Shown here: positions 1 to 6,332 of the stretch, piece after piece
Layout of the letters: every line of letters begins with the position of its first letter
Numbering within the stretch: the first letter of the stretch is position 1
NCBI GenBank assembly: GCA_964599655.1
Contig: CAZRGV010000113.1
Coordinates: 1-20,630, forward strand
DNA length: 20,630 nucleotides
Source of the DNA: CAZRGV01 sp964599655
GTDB taxonomy: Bacteria; Planctomycetota; Planctomycetia; Isosphaerales; Isosphaeraceae
Reading direction: 5' to 3'
Notes under the pieces: generated by a model
Seen by the model: the letters and a program-made list of their open reading frames with translations, nothing else
Database searches by the model: none
Told to the model about the DNA's origin: nothing
Translations under genes and position numbers: made by a program

Positions 1-26
1 CAATTCCCACGAACTCTTCGCTGGCG

Positions 27-1160
27 TCAGAGCGCGTCAATCGCCACGGCGACCCGATTCGCCGAGCGCGTGGCAGCGTCCATGCCCCAGGGGAGGTTGT
101 CGGCAAACGAGCCGGCGAAATGGATCCGGCCCACCGGTTCCAGGATTTGCGGCCAGAATCGCTTGAGCTGTCCTAGTGGAAACGGCATTCGCTCACATCC
201 GAAGGCCCAGGGGTCCTTCGCCCAGTTGTGCACGATTGCCTGCTCGACTGTCGGCCGCTTCCCGGGGTAGAAACGTNNNNNNNNNNGGCGGCGAGCGCCT
301 CATCGGTCGTGACGTCCGCACGGCCGCTCCCCATGAGTACCCCGCGCTGCCCAGGCACTTCGTCGGCGGTTTGATAGACGAGATACATGGCCGGATCACC
401 GGTCTCCAGGTTGATGCTCGGCACGTCCCCCTTCCAGAACTGCGTCCGAGACTGCAACACGACGCGCGCCTGCGAGCCGAACACCACGTTGCGGATTACG
501 AAGTCCTTCTCCTCCGGCCAGGCTGGTGTGACCGGAATCGATTTCAAGATCGCCAGCGGGATCGAGCAGACAAGGTAATCGGCCGCGAGTTTCGCCGGCG
601 CGCCGAACTCGCGGAAGTGAACGGTCACCGACGACTCGCCGCGCTCGATTGCGGTGATCGGACAACCGAGTCGCACGCGCTCACCGAGCTTGGCCGCAAA
701 CGTGTCGGTCATGAGCTGGTTCCCGCCCTTGAGCCGGAAGACCTCGCGCTTGAACACAGGAATACCCCGACGCTTCACGATCGCCGCCTGCCAGACGCGG
801 AATAAGGCCGAGACCTCGCCGTTGCGAGCGGCCTGCGAACCATCGCCTCGGCGAAGGCCGTTGAAGCGGATTGCGGCATCCGACGCGCCGTCCTTCGCGA
901 GCAATTCACCGGCCGGCGCGGCCTGCGGCTTCGAGGACGGTGACGTCGTGGCCACGATCCATCAATTCATAAGCGCAACAGAGTCCGCCGATCCCCGCTC
1001 CGGCGACGATAACGCGCTTCGCCGGCCTCCGCGATTGTTGGAGCGAGATGAGCGATTTCGGTATCGCGAGTCCCGCGGCGGCGAGTCGCAGGGTGTCGCG
1101 CCGATTCAGATCCACGCGAGGCTGAGCTGCGGGCGTGCAAGGCGAGGTGCCGTATCGCAT
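27..1160 (-). pseudogene. Flavin monoamine oxidase family protein, disrupted
   Basis: The reading frame starts at ATG 1160 behind a strong GGAGG seven bases upstream. It opens with a Tat-like leader (NRRDTLRLAAAGLA). A Rossmann FAD-binding motif follows (VIVAGAGIGGLCCAYE, then VTVLEAAGRAG). At 906-908 this frame hits TGA exactly where the family normally continues GGRVRT. The protein resumes in another frame at about 905 with the middle and C-terminal parts of the same family (GGNQLMTDTFAAKLG, then SIPLAILKSI, then VVFGSQARVV). After the N gap a third frame gives the FAD-contacting C-terminus (RIHFAGSFADNLPWGMDAATRSA) and the stop at 27-29. About 100-130 residues usual between the first two parts are missing; that figure is my estimate from family knowledge. 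If intact it would be a periplasmic FAD-dependent oxidase of amines or similar substrates. Whether the deletion is biological or an assembly collapse cannot be told from the sequence. Confidence 0.8.
277..286. other. Assembly gap of 10 N
   Basis: A run of exactly ten N lies inside the amine oxidase. The coding frame before it (ending DEALAA) and after it (RFYPGKRPTVEQAIVHNW) are both typical of the family, but they are joined only if the gap length is 2 modulo 3, for example 8 or 11. Ten is therefore probably a placeholder, not a measured length. Confidence 0.95.
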
Positions 1161-1308
1161 TCTCTGACCTCCAGACAAGATCCTACCCGACGTGCCGATC
1201 GTTACAACCACCCGTCGGACCGAAGTGCTCACTTGCGATGCGCTAACCTTCCCTGGACAATCAGGCGTTGCGATCGCATCCGACTCGCTCCGAGCGGAGA
1301 ACAAGCTC
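1161..1308. promoter_or_regulatory. Divergent intergenic region
   Basis: This 148-bp gap separates the starts of the amine oxidase (minus) and the alpha/beta hydrolase (plus), so it should hold promoters for both. On the plus strand a TTGCGA at 1233-1238 and a GACAAT at 1256-1261 are 17 bases apart. Each matches only four of six positions of the sigma-70 consensus, so this is a weak candidate. The only strong signal is the GGAGG ribosome binding site for the minus gene, just upstream of 1160. Confidence 0.3.
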
Positions 1309-3417
1309 ATGAGCATCACTGACGGCTCCCGAATTCTCGCAACGATACGCGTCGCCATGTTCGCTCTCGGCTTCGTTGGGCAGGTGGCGATTCTGGGTGC
1401 CGATGGCAATTCGAATCTGACCGCGGAGGAGCGGCAGCGGATTGAGGGTAGGATGCGTGAATTGAAAGGGCGGATCGAGGCACTCCGAAAAAAGGTATCC
1501 AGGCCGTCTGAGGATCTTGGTGATCGCCTCGCTGATGTGGAAGTTTTCGTCAAGGGGATTACCTGGGCACTCAAGTACGACACCACTTTTTCGCAAGTGG
1601 ATCGAGGGCTGTTGAATTCATCGCTCGAGCGATGCCAAGGCCGGATCGACGCACTCGAGGTTGGTGACTCACCCTGGACCCAAAGGAAGGGCAAGGTCGT
1701 CCGTGGCTACGTTTCCGCAGTCGACGGTTCAGTCCAGCCCTACGCCGTGATCGTCCCGGCGAATTATGATCGGAATCAGCCAAGCAGGCTCGACGTCGTT
1801 CTCCACGGTAGCACCCAGGCTGTGGGGATGAGCGAACTCCGTTTCCTGGTCCGTTTCGACGAGGGAGGTGCTCAGAGCGAGACCGCACCCGATTCGGACT
1901 ACATCGAATTGCACCCCCTCGGTCGGGTTGAGAACGGCTACCGCTGGGCTGGCGAGACCGACGTATTCGAGGCGATCGAGGCCGTATGTCGGAACTACAA
2001 CATCGACCGGGATCGGATCGTGCTGCGAGGGATGTCGATGGGAGCGTCTGGGACCTGGCATCTGGGGCTCAAGCACCCGGACCGCTTCGTCGCTCTTGGT
2101 CCCTACTGCGGCTACGTGGACACACACGAGTTCTCAAAGACCCCGCTGCCGAACTTCGTTGTCGTTGGCACGCTTCCACCGTACCAGGAAAAAACCCTGC
2201 ACATGCTTGATTCGGTCGATTACGCGGCGAACGCTGGCGTCGTTCCCTGCGTCGCGTGCATGGGCGAGAAGGATGTGTTCTTTCAAGCTCATGAGATCAT
2301 GAAGCGAGCGATGGCGAAGGAGGGGCTGATGATGGTCAATCTGATCTCGCCAGGCACTGGCCACGTCATCGACCCCGTCACGCACAAGGAACAGATGCGA
2401 CGTCTAGGAGAGTTCGCTTCGAAGGGACTGAACCATGCTCCCCGCCATCTCCGGTTCGTGACCTGGACGCTGAAGTACAGCCGTTGCCACTGGCTTCAGG
2501 TCCTTGGCATGGGGAGGCATTACGACCGCGCTGAGATCGAGGGAACAATCCACGAGGACGGCTCTGTCGAACTGTCGGAGCCGAAGAATGTGACGCGCTT
2601 CGCGATCCTTGCTCCGATCGCCGCGACGTTGAACACCGTCCGGATCGGCGATGCGACCGTCACGATTCCACCACGTGGTGAAGGGGGAAATCGTCCGGGG
2701 ATCATCCTTGGCAGACAAGAGGGCCATTGGGTCTACCTGGGCGAACTCGACCGAGTGACGCTGGAAGGGAAACGGCCGGGGATGCAAGGACCGATCGACG
2801 ACGCGTTCACAGCCCCGTTCCTTTGCGTCCGAGGCACCGGCACGGCCCAGGATCCGGCCGTTCAGGCCTGGGCGGAGGCAAGCCTGCTTCGGTTTTCCGA
2901 TGAGTGGAGTCGCTACTTCCGCGGTGAACTCCCCATCAAGGACGACACCGCAGTGACCGAGGAAGATGCTCGCCGGTTCAACTTGATCCTCTTTGGCGAT
3001 CCTGGGAGTAACTCGTGGATCGCCCGGGTGCTTCCACGGTTGCCAGTGCACTGGACGCGACAGGACTGCGAGATCGGCGACGTGAAGGTGCCGGCCACCG
3101 GCCACGCGCCGATCTTCATTCAGCCGAACCCGTTCGCTCCAAGCCGTTACGTGGTTGTGAACAGCGGACATACCTTTCACAAGATGGAGCTATCCACGCT
3201 CAACTACTTGCTTTTTCCTAGACTCGGCGACTGGGCCGTTGTGAGGATTCCCGATCGGGCCCCCGACGACCGATCCCAGTCCCCCAACGAAGAGGTGATT
3301 CGTACGGGCTTCTTCGATGAAGAGTGGAGGCCACCTGTGTCCAGGAAGGATCGGGCGGGGTTCGAGCCGTCTCCTCCAATTGCAACATCACCCGTTTCGT
3401 TGAAGACGAATCGTTGA
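1309..3417 (+). CDS. Secreted alpha/beta hydrolase, prolyl-oligopeptidase/esterase-like, with large C-terminal region
   Basis: This is a 702-residue protein. ATG 1309 is preferred because GGAG lies nine bases upstream and a hydrophobic segment follows (about residues 10-30), consistent with export. The open frame itself reaches back to 1192. Residues 37-62 are charged and probably a short coiled coil. The alpha/beta-hydrolase core runs from about 130 to 380: an LHG oxyanion-type motif at 165-167, the nucleophile elbow GMSMG at 241-245 (Ser243), GEKD at 319-322 (Asp322) and SPGTGH with His352 give a full catalytic triad. After about residue 385 comes a long region, partly beta-rich, with motifs such as GPIDDAF and LFGDPGSN. 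I recognise these only as common in planctomycete proteins of this architecture. The likely role is hydrolysis of an ester or peptide outside the cytoplasm; the substrate is unknown. It is divergent from the broken amine oxidase and convergent with the sialidase. Confidence 0.85.
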   Translation: MSITDGSRILATIRVAMFALGFVGQVAILGADGNSNLTAEERQRIEGRMRELKGRIEALRKKVSRPSEDLGDRLADVEVFVKGITWALKYDTTFSQVDRGLLNSSLERCQGRIDALEVGDSPWTQRKGKVVRGYVSAVDGSVQPYAVIVPANYDRNQPSRLDVVLHGSTQAVGMSELRFLVRFDEGGAQSETAPDSDYIELHPLGRVENGYRWAGETDVFEAIEAVCRNYNIDRDRIVLRGMSMGASGTWHLGLKHPDRFVALGPYCGYVDTHEFSKTPLPNFVVVGTLPPYQEKTLHMLDSVDYAANAGVVPCVACMGEKDVFFQAHEIMKRAMAKEGLMMVNLISPGTGHVIDPVTHKEQMRRLGEFASKGLNHAPRHLRFVTWTLKYSRCHWLQVLGMGRHYDRAEIEGTIHEDGSVELSEPKNVTRFAILAPIAATLNTVRIGDATVTIPPRGEGGNRPGIILGRQEGHWVYLGELDRVTLEGKRPGMQGPIDDAFTAPFLCVRGTGTAQDPAVQAWAEASLLRFSDEWSRYFRGELPIKDDTAVTEEDARRFNLILFGDPGSNSWIARVLPRLPVHWTRQDCEIGDVKVPATGHAPIFIQPNPFAPSRYVVVNSGHTFHKMELSTLNYLLFPRLGDWAVVRIPDRAPDDRSQSPNEEVIRTGFFDEEWRPPVSRKDRAGFEPSPPIATSPVSLKTNR

Positions 3418-3455
3418 TGATCCTCCGGAATGGTCACGTGTGGACGGTCGTTGCC

Positions 3456-3485
3456 TCGACGCGTGGTTCAGCGGAGCCGCGTCGA
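3456..3485. terminator. Candidate bidirectional hairpin between convergent genes
   Basis: A perfect 8-bp inverted repeat (TCGACGCG at 3456-3463 and CGCGTCGA at 3478-3485) with a 14-base loop lies in the 75-bp gap between the stops of the hydrolase and the sialidase. The position fits a shared terminator. There is no U-tract on either side, so it would not be a textbook intrinsic terminator. Confidence 0.35.
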
Positions 3486-3492
3486 TCCGTAA

Positions 3493-4617
3493 CTACTCGG
3501 GCCAGGAAATCGGGAGGACGGTGAACGTGATTGTGGACGATTCCCCCCGCTCGTAGAGCAATCCAACGCGGTTTTCCGGGAGCGCGGCGAGGCATGAGTA
3601 GGCGGCCGATCCTTCCTCGACGGGGATCGTCACCGGCCAGGTCTTGCCATGGTCGCCACTGACTCGCACGGTCAGGGCTCGGCGAGCCGTCGTGGACGCG
3701 GGGTTCGAGAAGACGAGGAGTGATTCCTCGGGTCGCCCTGGTCGTGGAACAGCGATTAGACTCGCCTGGCAAACGGGCTCGATCAGGGCCGCGTCGAAGT
3801 CGAGAGGCGACCAGGTAGCGCCGCCGTCGCGGCTGTGGGCAACAGCGCGTCGACCACCGAGGGTGGGCCGGCCGCCGTCGCGGCCCCAGTAGTTCCTCAT
3901 GTTGATCAGGAGCTCGCCGTCTGGTAGCTCAACGACCTGGCATTCGTCGGTGTGCTGGTCGACCGATCCGCCAAGTGTCCACGACTTTCCATGATCGTCG
4001 CTGAAAAACACATGAGAGAACATCACCGGCTTGCCGTCGACCGCCTCGCGATGATCGCACGGAATGACCAGCCGACCGGCGTGCGGTCCCCGCGACATTT
4101 GGATACCCACGCCGGGCCCGGTCGCATACCAGCTCCAGCCCGGTTTCTTGACCGCAGCCGTGATCGTCCGGGGGATAGCCCACGTCCGGCCGTCGTCACG
4201 GCTTGAAGTGACGAGGACGTCGTCGTTGTCTCTGCAGAAGGTGAGCCAGATCGTTCCGTTTTCCATGTCCACCACCGGGCACGGGTTACCGATCGTGAGC
4301 TTCTTCGTCCCGCCTTCCTCGTAGACGAGAGTCATCGGGCCCCAGGTGCGACCGCCGTCGTCGCTACGACGCATCAAGAGGTCGATGTCGCCGTGGTCCG
4401 AGGAACCCGTCTTACGCCCTTCGCAAAAGGCCAAGAGCGCCCCCCTGGGTGTAACCAGGAGCGATGGGATTCGGTAGGTGTGGTAGCCGCCAACCCCGCT
4501 CGTAAAAACGTCGGTTGTGAGCCGACCATCGGCGGCTCGAGAGTCTTCGCGGCCCTTCGCGCTCCCCAGAACGAACGCCAGAGCACTGAGGCCGATCATG
4601 GTGACACGTCGTGGCAC
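3493..4617 (-). CDS. Exo-alpha-sialidase (GH33-type, BNR/Asp-box repeats)
   Basis: This 374-residue protein would release terminal sialic acid or a related sugar from glycans outside the cytoplasm. The N-terminus (about residues 6-20) is hydrophobic and looks like a signal peptide. The RIP motif is at 49-51 (Arg49). There are five Asp boxes of the SxDxGxTW type at about 85, 139, 206, 262 and 320. Residues matching the GH33 active site are all visible: Arg49, Asp74 (acid/base, in SSDHGD), Glu225 (in DECQVVE), Arg241, an Arg near 312-313, and the nucleophile Tyr340 (in AAYSCL). The length fits a single six-bladed propeller without carbohydrate-binding extensions. The start is taken as GTG 4617, with GGAG nine bases upstream; the ATG at 4599 would shorten the leader by six residues and has no such site. 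Confidence 0.9.
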   Translation of the reverse strand: MPRRVTMIGLSALAFVLGSAKGREDSRAADGRLTTDVFTSGVGGYHTYRIPSLLVTPRGALLAFCEGRKTGSSDHGDIDLLMRRSDDGGRTWGPMTLVYEEGGTKKLTIGNPCPVVDMENGTIWLTFCRDNDDVLVTSSRDDGRTWAIPRTITAAVKKPGWSWYATGPGVGIQMSRGPHAGRLVIPCDHREAVDGKPVMFSHVFFSDDHGKSWTLGGSVDQHTDECQVVELPDGELLINMRNYWGRDGGRPTLGGRRAVAHSRDGGATWSPLDFDAALIEPVCQASLIAVPRPGRPEESLLVFSNPASTTARRALTVRVSGDHGKTWPVTIPVEEGSAAYSCLAALPENRVGLLYERGESSTITFTVLPISWPE

Positions 4618-5289
4618 AGGACAGGACTCCGTTTCTCGCGGACCCCGGCCGAGGCCTCGGGCTTGGGGTCGAACGTTTCATGCTGAGCCGGTGAGCCATA
4701 CTTGTAAATCAGAATACAGGATCGAGCACGATCTGCTTGGGGGGGGCTTTTTCCACGGTCGCGTCCTGAATTGATTAAATAATTGATATATCAGTATCAT
4801 AAAATTTGATAGCCCCAGATCCCCCATGTGAAAAGGTCGAGACGACACAAGGTATAGCAGTGCCGCATCAGGTCTCCGAGATGTTGCAGTATGATAGCAT
4901 CGCCTTTTTGTATCAGAGAACGAAAACAATATGCCTTGCGATGATACCTTGTGATGCGTGGATGACAGCGTCGCATTGCCATCACCCTTCGCGGCTGATA
5001 GTCTATGCCGAGCCTTCGTCTGAGAGAAGGGTCTAGCCCGATCGGATCGGTTGTAAATGCCGGTCGATTGTATTGTGGTGATCGGGTGGGCAAGGTCAGT
5101 TGCCGCTGTTGAGTTATTGGGAGGGCCTCGTCGTGCCCCGGGGAAGCGATGCAGAAACAGAGCCGACGCGTGCGGATCGTTCGAGAGGGGGTCTCCTCGC
5201 CACCCCCTTGTTCGGAGGCCTGACCGGAGCCGAGCAAAGGGCCGTTCGCGCGCGACCGCCACGCATCAAGATCGGCCAGATCGGCGTCG
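4618..5289. other. Non-coding stretch with lower-GC patch and insertion-sequence debris
   Basis: No convincing gene was found here. The first 120 bases upstream of the sialidase should contain its promoter. There is a run of eight G at 4739-4746 followed by CTTTTT. Next to it is an A+T-rich patch at about 4769-4815 with a perfect 10-bp palindrome, TGATATATCA, at 4784-4793. From about 4800 to 5110 base composition is clearly lower in GC than the neighbouring genes. Two long minus-strand open frames cross this part, but their translations look like no protein family and they run out of the decayed transposase. The transposase homology fades at about 5290-5300, so some of this DNA may be what remains of the element or its target. 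Confidence 0.5.
4784..4793. promoter_or_regulatory. Palindrome TGATATATCA upstream of the sialidase
   Basis: This perfect 10-bp palindrome lies in an A+T-rich patch about 170 bases upstream of the sialidase start. It could be an operator or part of a promoter. Palindromes of this size also arise by chance in A+T-rich DNA, so the call is tentative. Confidence 0.2.
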
Positions 5290-5777
5290 GTCACGATCAC
5301 TTGCGCGGTGACGTCTTCGACAAGCGTGACCTCTGCAGGCGAAGCACTCGCGGTCCGGCATGCCAAAGGAAGACCCTGGCCATCGACCAAAAGCATCGAC
5401 TTGGTTCCGTTGCCACGATTGGTTTTCCCGACGCAGAGCCCCTTTTTGCGGGAGAGAATGTCCCATCGACGAATATCTCATTCCAGTCGAGAAGTTGCTG
5501 GTCGTTCAGTTCATCGAGGAACGCTTTCCATATCACCTCCAACAACCCGGATTCGGCCCATTCGTTCATGCGTTGCCAACATGTCGCCGACGAAGGGTAC
5601 TCACTGGGTAGACCCTTCCAGTGGGCACCGATCTTGAGAATCCAAAGAATGGCTTCGAAGCAACGACGGTCGTCAGCCTGAGGTCGACCTCCGCGCGTTG
5701 ACGGCCGCGGCTTCGGCAACAACTTCGCGATCTTTTTCCCATTGTGAATCTGTGAGAAATGGCTATGGTCCTCGCAT
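5290..5777 (-). pseudogene. IS5-family transposase, truncated and frameshifted
   Basis: The N-terminal half of an IS5-family (IS427/IS1031-like) DDE transposase is recognisable from RGGRPQADDRRCFEAILWIL through LPSEYPSSATCWQRM and FVDGTFSPAK, which carries the first catalytic Asp, to LLVDGQGLPL and SASPAEVTLVED. A plausible start is ATG 5777 behind AAGGAGG, but codon 5 is TAG (5763-5765). The frame then reads FLTDSQWEK and needs a one-base correction in the poly-A tract near 5734 to enter KIAKLLPKPRPS. A further -1 shift at 5439-5447 joins the two halves and may be programmed. After about 5300 the expected second Asp, the Glu and the C-terminal YRRRW-type motif cannot be found in any frame. 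The element is therefore inactive by itself. It sits between the sialidase and the serine hydrolase with no matching inverted repeat at its far end. Confidence 0.8.
5439..5448 (-). other. Probable -1 ribosomal slippage site of the IS5-type transposase
   Basis: On the coding strand the sequence is CAAAAAGGGG. Reading AAA and then slipping back one base gives K-K-G-L-C-V-G-K-T, which is the usual continuation of this transposase group. Without the slip the frame runs into unrelated sequence. Programmed frameshifting at A-tracts is known in IS5-family subgroups that have two open frames. It is also possible that this is a mutation, since the gene is broken elsewhere. Confidence 0.5.
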
Positions 5778-5814
5778 CGCAGTCCCTCCTTGTGACCGCG
5801 TAGTTGACCATAGC
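5762..5814 (-). repeat. 9-bp inverted repeat flanking the transposase ribosome binding site and start
   Basis: GCTATGGTC at 5762-5770 and GACCATAGC at 5806-5814 are perfect reverse complements. On the transposase mRNA the 35-base loop between them contains the AAGGAGG site and ATG 5777. It could be a fold-back structure that lowers expression, or part of the original end of the element. Confidence 0.4.
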
Positions 5815-6332
5815 TAATTTAATGCAATCAAATGATATTAACGATGGTCTTGAAATCGGCTCTGGTTTGGGTTTTCTGCACCCCTGGGTAAGACCACCAA
5901 GAGGCACCCTGTGGCTATTAATTATCTTATATAATAAATTTGAAGCATATATTATAACTATTAATATAAAAATATTCTAAAGAGTTAATTATGATCGTAA
6001 TTAATAATATATTAAAGATAATTAATTATATTTACTATTAATTGTAGTTAACTATGAATGGTAGGTCGCGAGTCGCCATCGGGGCATTTGATGAGCGCGC
6101 TCGAACCGCGTCGACATGCCAAGCGACGAATACTTGACCAAGCCCACCGTGGCGCGTCCAATGGGTCAACTACCCCGACGTCGGTGATGAAAGTGGACTC
6201 GGGCGCTCAAGCTGTGAGATACTGCTTCCGACCTATCCGTCGCGGGACGTCGCGTTCGTCCCAGAAGACTTCTGATCAGATGAACCTCGGTGGTCGAACC
6301 CATCGACTCCTTGACGACTTTGGGCAATACAT
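5778..6332. other. Intergenic stretch: insertion-sequence leader, AT-rich island, and unassigned DNA
   Basis: No gene is supported here. The left part is the upstream end of the IS5-type remnant. The centre is the AT-rich island listed separately. From 6057 to 6332 composition returns to GC-rich. The open frames there, including one at 6058-6336, resemble no family and have no ribosome binding site. The last bases before ATG 6333 contain TTGACG (6308-6313), but it lies too close to the start to serve as a normal -35 element for that ATG. Confidence 0.5.
5915..6056. repeat. AT-rich island with repeated CTATTAAT and TAATTA palindromes
   Basis: Over about 140 bases only 16 are G or C (about 89% A+T), flanked on both sides by GC-rich DNA. 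CTATTAAT occurs three times (5915-5922, 5958-5965, 6035-6042). ATAATTAATTAT at 6018-6029 is a perfect 12-bp palindrome. The 20 bases at 5985-6004, centred on a GATC, form a palindrome apart from one mismatched pair. No DnaA box (TTATCCACA) was seen. The function is unknown. Confidence 0.7.

Noticed and set aside
1233..1261. Possible sigma-70 promoter (TTGCGA, 17 bases, GACAAT)
   Set aside because: It has only four of six matches in each box and promoters of this kind of organism are poorly defined, so I did not list it as a separate feature.
4678..5396. Two overlapping minus-strand open frames of nearly 200 codons
   Set aside because: Only the first 30 or so codons of one (5300-5396) belong to the IS5-type transposase. 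The rest has low-complexity, unfamily-like translation in DNA of mixed composition.
5915..6056. Replication origin in the AT-rich island
   Set aside because: No DnaA boxes and no dnaA, dnaN or rep gene nearby; only composition supports the idea.
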